53,042 bases of DNA from Nitrospina sp. (GCA_018653085.1 JABIAY010000025.1:1-53042), one strand, 5' to 3'; shown: positions 1 through 7,496, counted from the first letter of the stretch. A program made the numbers and translations. The notes: a model not told the origin generated them from the letters alone.

Positions 1-76
1 AATAACCACGATCTGTAACCTGAGAAACCGCATCCCTCTTAAACTCTTCTGCGTAACGTATTCCTTTGGGCATCAT
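1..76 (-). CDS. IS3-family transposase OrfA, N-terminal fragment (runs off the window)
   Basis: Partial gene. The first 25 residues (two start Met codons, then MPKGIRYAEEFKRDAV and onward to RGY) match the start of the helix-turn-helix OrfA proteins of IS3 elements (HTH_Tnp_1), which bind the terminal repeats and are made into OrfAB transposase by frameshifting. An AAGGAG site sits about 4-7 bases upstream of the two ATG codons. The gene is open at the window edge, so whether the element is intact cannot be seen. An identical fragment lies at the right edge. Confidence 0.75.
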   Translation of the reverse strand, partial: MMPKGIRYAEEFKRDAVSQVTDRGY

Positions 77-140
77 AAACTCCTTGTTTTGGTATTCCAT
101 TTTTACCTTACAAGGTGTCTATAAATCTAGGGGCGTATCA
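1..140 (-). mobile_element. IS3-like insertion sequence, left-end fragment
   Basis: These 140 bases are the exact reverse complement of 52903-53042. Read on the minus strand they start at the IS tip (TGATACGCCCC), run through a short leader with a Shine-Dalgarno site (AAGGAG) and enter a transposase OrfA. The tip lies at base 140, where it cuts an AlbA_2 gene. The rest of the element lies outside the window. The tip starting with TG and the OrfA-type first gene point to the IS3 family; the exact group cannot be named from 140 bases. Confidence 0.8.
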
Positions 141-341
141 AGGATTATGTTCAATTCCTAGAAAGTAAATCCCACCATGAGAATTGGCAAAAGATGCAAT
201 GGATTTAGCAATTTTTTGGGGAGTGGTTTTTTCTCTTTTATATTCAACATGCCACCCCTCTGCAAGCTCTTTAAGAATTTCCAAGTCGCCCTCTTGGACC
301 TCATTAAAGCTTTTATTAAAAGGATTGAAAACCTCTAACAT
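138..341 (-). pseudogene. AlbA_2 (Schlafen-like) domain protein, cut by the IS
   Basis: The first 67 residues of a protein of unknown full length. The pattern EYKREKTTPQKIAKSIASFA followed by NSHGGIYFLGI is the hallmark of the AlbA_2 / divergent AAA_4 nucleic-acid-binding domain (Glu-x-Lys, then Ala-Phe-Ala-Asn-x-x-Gly-Gly and a Leu-Gly-Ile strand). The gene has its own AGAGGTAG ribosome site just upstream of the ATG. Reading enters the IS tip at base 140, and the IS supplies the TGA stop (bases 138-140), so the domain is truncated straight after its Gly-Gly turn. Such proteins are often accessory regulators or ATP-binding proteins. The remainder should lie on the far side of the IS. Confidence 0.7.
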
Positions 342-416
342 TATTACTACCTCTATTTGATGCTTTTCCGATAAATTCTTTAGAATCTAAAAACTTGTAC
401 ATGGGGCACCCATAAA

Positions 417-462
417 GTAAAGGGGTCAAGTCCACTATTGTAAAGGGGTCAAGTCCACTATT
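417..462. repeat. 23-bp tandem repeat, two copies
   Basis: GTAAAGGGGTCAAGTCCACT plus ATT occurs twice head to tail (417-439 and 440-462), followed by GACC. Phrases of the type 'ggggtcaagtc...attgac' are familiar from intergenic repeats linked to REP-associated tyrosine transposases in other genomes. No such transposase is visible here. Two copies without spacers rule out a CRISPR. Confidence 0.7.
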
Positions 463-736
463 GACCATAAGTCTTCCCAATCGCATAATCGGGTGTGGAA
501 TAAAATTCCCTCAAGTGAATATATCATGCGGAATCTGTAGGTAGGTAAAGATTTGAGGGAAAGATGAACCCCCTCATTCCCTCACCACGGGAGTGGAGAG
601 AGTAGCCCCAAGGGGAATCGACCCCTTTGTTTTAACCGTCCCGGGCATGATCCTTCGAGAGCCTCAGGATGACAAGAAAAAGGCAACCCCCTCAATCCCC
701 CTTGTCAGGGGGAGGTCTAATAAGCAAACCCCTGAT

Positions 737-770
737 GGTAAATCACCCCAGCCCTCTTTGAGAAAGAGGG
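737..770 (+). repeat. Short hairpin repeat, copy 1
   Basis: GGTAAATCACCCCAGCCCTC continues into a hairpin, CCCTCTTT-gag-AAAGAGGG. A near-identical element lies inverted at 17299-17333. It looks like a dispersed REP/MITE-like element; I cannot tell whether it has a function. Confidence 0.6.
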
Positions 771-788
771 GGCAAGCCCTTGTTTCTC

Positions 789-849
789 CGCCGAGATAAC
801 TCTCTGCTCGCCAGACACAGCTATTGCCAGTTGCCCCCACGGCGAGTGG
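789..849 (+). repeat. Intergenic repeat family A (CCGAGATAACTC-TGCTCGCCAG), copy 1
   Basis: CCGAGATAACTCTCTGCTCG CCAG, then CTATTGCCAGT and a C-rich CCCCCACGGCGAG end. Related copies are at 11939-11995, 12034-12094 and, inverted, at 26105-26173, always between genes. The ends are partly complementary (CGCCGAG and CGGCGAG), as in a small folded or miniature mobile element. Confidence 0.6.
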
Positions 850-871
850 TTGAATACGTGAAAACAAAATG

Positions 872-899
872 TTACGATACATTCCATACTATTTATAAT
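872..899 (+). promoter_or_regulatory. Possible sigma70-type promoter for ccsA-hem operon
   Basis: A perfect TATAAT lies at 894-899, 27 bases before the ccsA start. The -35 region is poor (TTACGA at 872-877, 16-base spacer). The -10 match in a gene-free stretch ahead of a six-gene run is suggestive only. Confidence 0.35.
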
Positions 900-925
900 G
901 AGGTATTCTGCACCTGCGGTCGGCC

Positions 926-1720
926 ATGGATAAAATTTCGTTCAATCTGTCTTTATTCAGTTATCTCATGGCCTCTTTGGCGTATTTCGTTTACCTAGCC
1001 TACAGGAGGCCTCTGGTTTCGACTCTTGCCGGGTGGACGGTGGCGTTTGGTCTGGTTTGCCAAACGGTCACAATAGGAATTCGTTCCAGCCAGACGGGTC
1101 ATGGCCCATACACCACTTCTTTTGAGGTGGCATTGTTTCTATCCTGGTTGATGGTTGTGGTTTATTTTTTGACGGAGTGGAAATATAAAATCAAGGATCT
1201 GGGGGCTTTTGTCATTCCTCTGGTTTTTATTGTTTTATTGTATTCCGTCTTTCTTTCTAAAGAGACGGCTTTGCTTCCCGAATCGTCGGAGGTACGGTTT
1301 TGGTTGACCATGCACCAGACCCTTTCGATCATGGGGTACGCGGCATTTTCAATCGCATTTGCCGCCGGAATCATGTATTTGATTCAGGAGCATCAGGTTA
1401 AATCTAAAAAACTTGGCATCATGTATTTCAGGATGCCTTCTCTTGAGGTTCTGGACGATTTGAACTTCAAGGTGATCATGGTAGGGTTTCCGTTGTTTAC
1501 CCTGGGGTTTATGACTGGGTCCATTCAGAATACAGAAATGACCCAGCCATTTTTTTCCTGGGATCTTATGCGGACTCTGCCGCTCGTGGTGACCTGGTTG
1601 ATTTATTGCCTCGTTTTTTTTGGCAGAATGACTGTGGGATTGCGAGGTAAGAAAGCCGCTCAAGGAGCAATTCTTGGGTTCATAACAGTTATCGGGACTT
1701 ATTTTTTACACATATTATGA
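926..1720 (+). CDS. ccsA: CcsA/HemX-type cytochrome c assembly membrane protein
   Basis: An integral membrane protein of 264 residues with about eight hydrophobic helices. It has the CcsA/HemX layout: a conserved GPYTTSFEVALFLSWL segment (residues about 61-76) where the family has its tryptophan-rich haem-handling loop, and a later MHQTLSIMGYAAF segment around a conserved His. It belongs to the cytochrome c biogenesis / HemX family (PF01578), which handles haem at the membrane. Its position directly before hemA, with stop and start overlapping, is the classical hemX-hemA arrangement. HemX has also been tied to control of HemA level in Bacillus; whether that holds here is inference. No clear Shine-Dalgarno site. 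The TATAAT box at 894-899 would place the transcript start close to the gene. Confidence 0.8.
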   Translation: MDKISFNLSLFSYLMASLAYFVYLAYRRPLVSTLAGWTVAFGLVCQTVTIGIRSSQTGHGPYTTSFEVALFLSWLMVVVYFLTEWKYKIKDLGAFVIPLVFIVLLYSVFLSKETALLPESSEVRFWLTMHQTLSIMGYAAFSIAFAAGIMYLIQEHQVKSKKLGIMYFRMPSLEVLDDLNFKVIMVGFPLFTLGFMTGSIQNTEMTQPFFSWDLMRTLPLVVTWLIYCLVFFGRMTVGLRGKKAAQGAILGFITVIGTYFLHIL

Positions 1721-2997
1721 TGTCAACCGAATCTAATCTTGTTCTCGTGGGAGTCAACCATAAGGCCACGCCTGTGGAAATCCGGGAAAAGCTTGCCTTC
1801 AATCAGGTAAAGCTGGAAGCCTCTCTGGAACACCTCGTCAGCTGTCCGGAAATTGTCGAAAACATCATTCTCTCGACCTGCAACCGGGTTGAAATTTATG
1901 CCCGTGTTGAAAACTCTGAGCAGGGTATTCAACTGCTGAAAGATTTCATCAGCGACTATCATGGAATCGCACGAGGCGGACTGGATCAGTATTTTTACAG
2001 CTATCGGGATAACCAGGCCATAGAGCATCTTTTCAGAGTTTCCGCGAGTTTGGACTCGATGATCCTGGGGGAAGCGCAGATTCTGGGACAGGTGAAGGAT
2101 GCCTACAGCACTGCCCGGGCTTTAAGTTCAACCGGCCTGGTTTTGAATCAGTTGTTTGAAAAGGCCTTCAATGTTGCAAAAAAAGTAAGGGAAGAGACCG
2201 GAATTTCTGAGCGGGGAGTTTCTATCAGCTCCGCCGCAGTTGAACTGGCAAAAAAAATCTTTGAGGATCTGGAAAATCATTCGGTAATGCTGGTGGGAAC
2301 CGGGGAAATGGCAGAGCTTGCCGCAAAACATCTCATATCCTATGGCGTTAAAACGGTGTACGTGGCAAGCAGAACTTATGAACGGGCCATTTCTCTTGCC
2401 CAGACCTTGAATGGGTGCGCACTGGATTTTGATGCTTTCAAAGAGGAATTGTATCGGGCAGACATTGTCATCACTTCGACTGCCGCACCAACATTTATCA
2501 TTCATAAGGAAATGATAGAGCAGGCAATACACAAAAGAAAAAACAAACCAATATTCCTTATCGACATTGCTGTTCCCAGGGATATAGCCCCGGAAGTGAA
2601 CGACCTGGAGAACGTTTATCTGTATGACATTGATGATCTGCAAAATGTGGTCAACGCAAACATGGAGGAACGGCAGAAAGAAGCCGAAAACGCCATGGAG
2701 ATTATCAAAGAGGAAGTCACAAAATTTAACAACTGGTTCTCCACCCTGGACGCAGTTCCCACCATTGTTGAAATGCGTAACCGTGCTGAGGAGATGCGAA
2801 AAAATGAAGCGGAGAAAACACTCAAAAACCTCGCGCATCTTTCCAACGAGGACCAGAAGGCCATCCATCAATTGACCCAATCATTGGTCAACAAGCTTTT
2901 GCACAAGCCCACCATCAATCTTAAAAAGAAAACCCAATCCAAGGATGGCCATGTCTATTTAAAGGCTATTCGTCACTTATTCCATTTGGACGATTGA
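1717..2997 (+). CDS. hemA: Glutamyl-tRNA reductase
   Basis: Reduces glutamyl-tRNA with NADPH to glutamate-1-semialdehyde, the first committed step of C5-pathway tetrapyrrole synthesis. The 426 residues match the family length. The catalytic Cys55 lies in LSTCNRVE, followed by SLDSMILGEAQILGQVKDAY, the NADPH-binding turn MLVGTGEMAELAAKHL (about 189-204), and a long helical C-terminal dimerisation domain. Two adjacent ATG codons (1717, 1720) overlap the ccsA stop, so translation is probably coupled; I cannot choose between them. hemC follows with no gap. This implies the organism makes haem, sirohaem or both from glutamate. Confidence 0.95.
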   Translation: MMSTESNLVLVGVNHKATPVEIREKLAFNQVKLEASLEHLVSCPEIVENIILSTCNRVEIYARVENSEQGIQLLKDFISDYHGIARGGLDQYFYSYRDNQAIEHLFRVSASLDSMILGEAQILGQVKDAYSTARALSSTGLVLNQLFEKAFNVAKKVREETGISERGVSISSAAVELAKKIFEDLENHSVMLVGTGEMAELAAKHLISYGVKTVYVASRTYERAISLAQTLNGCALDFDAFKEELYRADIVITSTAAPTFIIHKEMIEQAIHKRKNKPIFLIDIAVPRDIAPEVNDLENVYLYDIDDLQNVVNANMEERQKEAENAMEIIKEEVTKFNNWFSTLDAVPTIVEMRNRAEEMRKNEAEKTLKNLAHLSNEDQKAIHQLTQSLVNKLLHKPTINLKKKTQSKDGHVYLKAIRHLFHLDD

Positions 2998-3927
2998 ATG
3001 GAATCCAGAAAAATTAAAATCGGAAGCAGGGGGAGTCCCCTGGCATTGTGGCAGGCTAACTGGATTAAGGACCAGCTGGAGTCGCAGAATCCAGATATTC
3101 CTGTGGAAATTGTCATCATAAAAACTTCTGGAGATAAGATTCAGGATGTCCCGTTGGCTAAAATTGGCGGGAAGGGTTTGTTCGTTAAGGAAATAGAAGA
3201 GGCCCTGTTGAGAAAAGATGTCGATTTTGCTGTGCACAGCATGAAGGATATGCCCATAAAATTTCCCTTTGCTTTATGTATTGCATGCGTGACAAAGAGG
3301 GAGAATCCTTTTGACGCGTTGATTTCAAAAGACAACATTAAGCTGGATGATCTTCCGAAAGGCGCAAAGGTCGGGACAGGCAGTTTGCGCAGAATTTCAC
3401 AATTGCTTCATTATCGTCCGGACCTGAACCTGGTTCCCCTTCGCGGCAATCTGGAAACGCGAATCAAGAAACTGGAGACAGAAGGGCTGGACGCGATCAT
3501 TCTTGCCGCGGCAGGTCTCATTCGTTTAGGTTGGGGCGACAAAATTTCTGAAATCATAAGTCCTGAAATTTTATTGCCCGCCATGGGGCAGGGTGCAGTG
3601 GGAATAGAAACCCGCAAACACGATGTTGACAACCAGATTCTTCTGGCAGATATGGATGATGAAAACACACACCTTGCTCTGGACGCGGAAAGGGCCATTG
3701 TCACTCAGCTTGAAGGCGGTTGCAATGTTCCCATTGGTGCATTTGCGACCATCGAAGGTGATGAAATGACAGTAAGGGGACTGGTTGCAAGCCTTGACGG
3801 AAAGACCGTATACAAAAAAGAATTGAAGGGGGACAAGCTCAATGCTGTTACTCTGGGTAACGAAATGGGTAGCATGCTGTTGGATATGGGCGGTGACAAG
3901 ATTATGCAAGAGATTCATTCCACTTGA
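2998..3927 (+). CDS. hemC: Porphobilinogen deaminase (hydroxymethylbilane synthase)
   Basis: Joins four porphobilinogens into hydroxymethylbilane in the cytosol. 309 residues, as expected. It starts with the family signature KIGSRGSPLALWQA, has the catalytic Asp84 in HSMKDMP, substrate-binding Arg131/Arg132 in GTGSLRR, and Cys242 in EGGCNVPIGAF, which carries the dipyrromethane cofactor; these numbers equal those of the E. coli enzyme. The ATG follows the hemA TGA directly. hemD and hemB are not in the window. Confidence 0.97.
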   Translation: MESRKIKIGSRGSPLALWQANWIKDQLESQNPDIPVEIVIIKTSGDKIQDVPLAKIGGKGLFVKEIEEALLRKDVDFAVHSMKDMPIKFPFALCIACVTKRENPFDALISKDNIKLDDLPKGAKVGTGSLRRISQLLHYRPDLNLVPLRGNLETRIKKLETEGLDAIILAAAGLIRLGWGDKISEIISPEILLPAMGQGAVGIETRKHDVDNQILLADMDDENTHLALDAERAIVTQLEGGCNVPIGAFATIEGDEMTVRGLVASLDGKTVYKKELKGDKLNAVTLGNEMGSMLLDMGGDKIMQEIHST

Positions 3928-3957
3928 AACGAGTTGTCTTGACCAGGAGAGAATGAT

Positions 3958-4572
3958 ATGGATAAGATTAGAATCTATATGCATGAAGAGATACTGGTGA
4001 CCCCATCAGAAACGTCTGCTAAAGAAGCCGCTCACATGATGAAGGAAAATGCAGTCAGCTCCTTATTAGTCATGGAAAATAATGACTATGTTGGAATTGT
4101 GACCCATCGCGATATGTCTGAGAAACTCGTTGCAGAAGGATTAGACCCGAATGGAGTCACGGCGGCCTCAATAATGGAAAGTCCCCTGATTACCCTGGAA
4201 GCGTCTCTGCCCATGAATGAAGCTCTTCTAGCCATGAAGAAAAATCAGATTCGTCATATCGTAGCGACTGTGGACGGCAAGGTAGCAGGAATCTTATCAA
4301 TTACTGACTTCGCCCATTACCACAGTTTAACCCTTGCTGATCCGGTTTCTGAGTTTTGGAGCAATAGCGAAGCTTTGCTGGATGAAAAGATGTCCGCTTA
4401 TGCTTTAGAGAAACTGCTACGCGGTATGGCTGAGAAACTGGGTGATGAATCCAAAACAACAAAAGCTATAAGGGACAAAGAGGCAAGATCAGTAATCATA
4501 GAATGTGCAACAGGAGAGGGGTTAAATGACTTTGCTGACATCCTGAATCTTTTTTCAGGAGAGGGTGAATAG
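3958..4572 (+). CDS. Tandem CBS-domain protein
   Basis: 204 residues. Two CBS modules occupy roughly residues 5-60 and 70-122 (signatures SSLLVMENNDYVGIVTHRDM and RHIVATVDGKVAGILSITDF). They would form a Bateman pair, which commonly binds adenine nucleotides. The remaining 80 residues, rich in Glu and Lys, have no recognised domain. A good AGGAGA ribosome site precedes the ATG. It sits in the same direction between hemC and nadC, so it may sense energy or NAD status for this operon, but its target is unknown. Confidence 0.8.
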   Translation: MDKIRIYMHEEILVTPSETSAKEAAHMMKENAVSSLLVMENNDYVGIVTHRDMSEKLVAEGLDPNGVTAASIMESPLITLEASLPMNEALLAMKKNQIRHIVATVDGKVAGILSITDFAHYHSLTLADPVSEFWSNSEALLDEKMSAYALEKLLRGMAEKLGDESKTTKAIRDKEARSVIIECATGEGLNDFADILNLFSGEGE

Positions 4573-4617
4573 CGAACCTTTTCAAATTTAATAGGCTCCC
4601 TTGACCGCAAAAATACG

Positions 4618-5478
4618 ATGCAAAACAAACCGCTCATGACTGCGGATATTGAATCCCTCATCGCCACCGCCCTGGAAGAAGACCTCCAAAGCGGTGATAT
4701 CACTACCCGAAACATTATCTCTCCGGGACGGCTCTGCGAGGCAGAGCTGGTTGCTAAGGAGGCTTTAATCTTATCCGGAATGGAAATTTTTAAGGCCTTA
4801 TTCCTGAAACTCGACTCGAAAACCAAATTTATCTCCGAGCCTTTTCAGGATGGCGATTCGGTCACAAAAGGCTCGACTGTCATCAAATTTCAGTGCGACA
4901 ATGTTAAGGCCCTTGAGGGAGAGCGCTCAGGATTGAATATTCTTCAATGGTTGAGTGGCATCGCAACATTGACCCGCAAGTTTGTTGATCAAGCGCACCC
5001 GGTTGCGGTTTTAGATACCCGGAAAACCACCCCCGGACTAAGAGTTTTTGAAAAGTATGCGGTGAGTTGTGGCGGAGGTACTAATCATCGTTTTGGGTTG
5101 TATGATGCGGTGATGATTAAGGACAATCATATTGAATCTGCCGGGAGCATTTTCCGGGCAGTTGAAAAAGTGCGTGAGGCATTGGGAAATCAAAATAAAA
5201 TTGAAGTCGAAACCAAAAACCTCGATGAAGTTAAAGAGGCACTGGAAAATCATGCGGATATCATTATGCTGGATAATATGACCATTGATATGATCCGTGA
5301 ATCCGTCAAACTAATAAATGGCCAGGCAAAAGTTGAGATCAGCGGTGGTGTTACTTTGGAAGCGCTGGATGAGATATCTGGAACCGGGGCAGACTTTGTT
5401 TCTGTGGGAGCATTAACTCATTCGGCTCCGTCTGTTGATATCAGTATGAATATCGTTGCACCCCACGCCGGAAAGTGA
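4618..5478 (+). CDS. nadC: Nicotinate-nucleotide pyrophosphorylase (quinolinate phosphoribosyltransferase)
   Basis: Converts quinolinate and PRPP to nicotinate mononucleotide in de novo NAD synthesis. 286 residues, typical length. Substrate-binding signatures are all present: SGIATLTR (113-120), DTRKTTPGLR (133-142), NHRFGLYDAVMIKDNH (156-171), a MLDNM segment and EISGGV near the end. nadA and nadB are not in the window. No strong ribosome site is visible; the gene follows the CBS gene after 45 bases and probably shares its transcript. Confidence 0.95.
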   Translation: MQNKPLMTADIESLIATALEEDLQSGDITTRNIISPGRLCEAELVAKEALILSGMEIFKALFLKLDSKTKFISEPFQDGDSVTKGSTVIKFQCDNVKALEGERSGLNILQWLSGIATLTRKFVDQAHPVAVLDTRKTTPGLRVFEKYAVSCGGGTNHRFGLYDAVMIKDNHIESAGSIFRAVEKVREALGNQNKIEVETKNLDEVKEALENHADIIMLDNMTIDMIRESVKLINGQAKVEISGGVTLEALDEISGTGADFVSVGALTHSAPSVDISMNIVAPHAGK

Positions 5479-5481
5479 ATC

Positions 5482-5904
5482 ATGCCCTGTAAAGATACAA
5501 CATCACAGATAACGGTCATCTTGGATGAAAAGGATTGCCTTGTCAGTTTTGATTTTTCAAAACTAACCTGTCACAAACCTATTGGAGGAGGTACAGGTTT
5601 TATGGAGTTCTGCCAAGGTAAACCCGTTGACCAGATAACTCAACTGGAGTTCAATGATTTAGTGATCGATTTAGGGTTGACGGATACGGAAGAACAATTT
5701 TTATTGTATATGGAATGGGACGCTTTGGGAGCCGCTCTCAGCCAGTATCAAGGCGGTCAACAGGAAGTGGATCGGGACAGATATCAAATCGCTACAATTG
5801 CCTATGAGTCCAATCAGGTGGAAATCAAGCAAATGGTTGCTTCACCGGAAGAAATGCCGAAACTGATACCCTGCAGAAAACGGGTTCAGGAAAAAACTCC
5901 TTAG
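5482..5904 (+). CDS. IscU/NifU-N-like protein lacking cluster ligands (tentative)
   Basis: 140 residues, not a confident match. Residues about 8-95 follow the order of an IscU/NifU N-terminal fold: a strand with VILDEKDCLVSFDF, a TCHKPIGGGTGFMEFCQGK segment in place of the IscU 'GCG-SAIASSS...KGK' loop, a PVDQI helix start, and a late helix ending in an Ala-Leu-x-x-Tyr. Only one of the three IscU cluster Cys positions is clearly kept (TC), and the His-Cys pair of the last helix is replaced by Leu-Tyr. It is therefore unlikely to be an ordinary scaffold. It starts 3 bases after nadC and is the last gene of that run. Its end overlaps the convergent DUF1566 gene by 4 bases. Confidence 0.55.
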   Translation: MPCKDTTSQITVILDEKDCLVSFDFSKLTCHKPIGGGTGFMEFCQGKPVDQITQLEFNDLVIDLGLTDTEEQFLLYMEWDALGAALSQYQGGQQEVDRDRYQIATIAYESNQVEIKQMVASPEEMPKLIPCRKRVQEKTP

Positions 5905-6341
5905 TCCTTAGGATACAGCCTCACCAAGCGAACATAACCCTGGGAGAAATCCTGGTCATAATGTTGCAAGCTACCGGTTCCATAGGAAAAATAAAATGCC
6001 GCCTGCTGGTCAAAGGGAAGACACCATGAACCATTGCCTCCACCTGTGGCGAAAAGCGGAGCCAGGTGTATTTCCTGTTTTGAACGACCCATGATAGTGC
6101 ATTCCGGCATGAAGAGTTTTTCGATTTCTTCTTTTTCAGGGAAACGCCAGTCATGATAGCCGAGGTAGTCTTTTTTATTCATTTCATCGACAAATTGCAG
6201 GGCTTCCTGAAAATTCAACCAGTCCTGAGCAACGGGCCAGGAGTCTTCTTTTGCCCAGACTAAACCGGAGTCATTATCTAACAGGGTGCCATCCCCTTTG
6301 TCTTCAAACCTACTGGTTGTATTCATCTGCAACAACTCCAA
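5901..6341 (-). CDS. DUF1566 domain protein
   Basis: 146 residues. It shows the DUF1566 (Lcl C-terminal-like) pattern: RFEDKGDGTLLDNDSGLVWA at the start, then helix with ALQFVDEMN, the core GYHDWRFPEKEEIEKL and a GYVRLVR ending. The family is often extracellular or part of larger surface proteins; this copy has no signal peptide, so it is probably cytoplasmic or incomplete relative to those. Function is unknown. The start could also be the internal Met at residue 6. A second, divergent member lies at 28710-29171. Confidence 0.75.
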   Translation of the reverse strand: MELLQMNTTSRFEDKGDGTLLDNDSGLVWAKEDSWPVAQDWLNFQEALQFVDEMNKKDYLGYHDWRFPEKEEIEKLFMPECTIMGRSKQEIHLAPLFATGGGNGSWCLPFDQQAAFYFSYGTGSLQHYDQDFSQGYVRLVRLYPKD

Positions 6342-6542
6342 AAATTCATTGATTCTGTGAGTACTGGTAAAAGACGAATCTTAGCGCAGGACTATTATTC
6401 TGTGAAGCCCTAATTTTACAGAAAATGGACGCCTGATGAAAATGTTACTAGAAATCATGGTTTTAATCTGATACAAACCAACGGTCGACAGTTTCCTGGC
6501 AACAGGCGGTTGAATATTTCATATAACTGAATTTGTGATCTG

Positions 6543-7097
6543 ATGAGCAATAAATTAAAACAATTCGTTTTCTGGGCCTTTTTGTTAATTTTGTTCCCGG
6601 CACCGGCCATTGTTTTTGGACAACCCTCCTGCGGAGACAAAATCCCTGCCTTAGGGATTTTTGAACAAATTGCCCAATATTCAATTTGGGTTGCTTTGTT
6701 ACTTGGGATAACAGGAATTTTACTGGATCACAAGATTTGGAAACGGGTTTTGCTTTTTCTTGCAGTCTTACCTCTGGTCGGCTGGGGTTATGTTAATTTC
6801 ATGATCGATTATACCCGCCTTAAAACTGATATTTTCAATCATAATGCCATGGCCGAAGCCACACTGGCGAACATTGCCGAAGCCCAGGACAGATATAAAT
6901 CAGAACAGGGAACCTATATTGGTGATTTGAGAAAACTCTATTCTCATATAGGTGGGGCAGGGGGCATGAACGAGTGCGTCAAGATATTAAATGTGCAGGC
7001 CGGAATGGATCACTGGCGTTCGGAGGCAGGGCATGTGTCGAGTCCGGACACCGTTATCTGGGACAGCCGTGCCGGAACATCCTTGAAAAAGGGTTGA
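6543..7097 (+). CDS. Membrane protein with pilin-like soluble tail
   Basis: 184 residues, unrecognised as a whole. A signal-like hydrophobic N-terminus (residues about 7-26) is followed by two more hydrophobic stretches (about 43-60 and 67-85). The tail contains AEATLANIAEAQDRYKSEQG TYIGDLRKL, which copies the start of the globular part of type II/IV pseudopilins (Ala-rich helix, then Gly-x-Tyr and a Leu-rich turn). However, the hydrophobic helix before it is not in pilin arrangement and there is no prepilin peptidase site. It looks like a polytopic protein carrying a pseudopilin-type domain. No pilus genes lie nearby. Confidence 0.6.
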   Translation: MSNKLKQFVFWAFLLILFPAPAIVFGQPSCGDKIPALGIFEQIAQYSIWVALLLGITGILLDHKIWKRVLLFLAVLPLVGWGYVNFMIDYTRLKTDIFNHNAMAEATLANIAEAQDRYKSEQGTYIGDLRKLYSHIGGAGGMNECVKILNVQAGMDHWRSEAGHVSSPDTVIWDSRAGTSLKKG

Positions 7098-7106
7098 TGA
7101 AAAAAA

Positions 7107-7496
7107 TCAGTCCTTCCACCGGACCACCATCCCGTTTAGTGAAACCATTCCCGTCACAGCATTATTTTCGATAACCATGGCGTAGGAAACATCGAAGTTG
7201 CTCAGGAACCGTGCCGCGTAGGGAATGGGCATGTCAGATTTAACCGACAACACCGGTTTGGACATGATTTCATAAACATGAGTTTCATGAAGTTTTCTGC
7301 GTTGTCCAATCACTTTTCTGGCGATATCTTTCAAGGTCATAATGCCGTAAACGTCATTTGCATCCCGGGGTTCCACCAGGATCGCGTTAATTTTGCTATC
7401 CCGCATCATATTCAGGACATCAGAGACTTTCATGATTCCATCCACTTTGGTGAAATTGGACATCATGACGTCACGAACTGTTTGAATATCAGCCAT
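7107..7496 (-). CDS. CBS-domain protein of the DUF1538-PII operon
   Basis: 129 residues from the chosen start. Two CBS modules: residues about 5-60 (NAILVEPRDANDVYGIMTLK) and about 70-128 (YAMVIENNAVTGMVSLNG). A GAGGAG site lies immediately before an upstream ATG (7502) but exactly 6 bases before this ATG (7496), so the inner start is preferred. It is the last gene of a four-gene operon, 17-23 bases behind the PII-like gene. A Bateman pair usually reports adenine nucleotide state, which would give the adjoining transporter-like pair a second signal besides the PII protein. Its target is inferred from position only. Confidence 0.8.
   Translation of the reverse strand: MADIQTVRDVMMSNFTKVDGIMKVSDVLNMMRDSKINAILVEPRDANDVYGIMTLKDIARKVIGQRRKLHETHVYEIMSKPVLSVKSDMPIPYAARFLSNFDVSYAMVIENNAVTGMVSLNGMVVRWKD

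Larger units (their letters stand above)
342..925. other. Gene-free stretch, mosaic of short intergenic repeats
   Basis: No convincing gene. The small open frames here overlap repeats and have no homology I recognise. From left to right it holds the upstream region of the AlbA_2 gene, the 23-bp tandem repeat (417-462), a CCTTCGAGAGCCTCAGGATG element (about 652-674), a GGTAAATCACCCCAGCCCTC hairpin element (737-770) that recurs inverted at 17299-17333, and a copy of the CCGAGATAACTC element (789-849). The last 75 bases hold the likely ccsA promoter. Confidence 0.6.

Noticed and set aside
417-462. Possible CRISPR remnant
   Set aside because: Two direct copies with no spacer between them and no cas genes in the window.
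593-882. Small overlapping open frames on both strands before ccsA
   Set aside because: They run through dispersed repeats, lack ribosome sites and look like repeat translations (Pro/Ser/Arg-rich).
2128-2880. Open frame of 250 codons antisense to hemA
   Set aside because: Entirely inside a certain gene in the opposite strand, Cys/Phe-rich with no family; a shadow frame.
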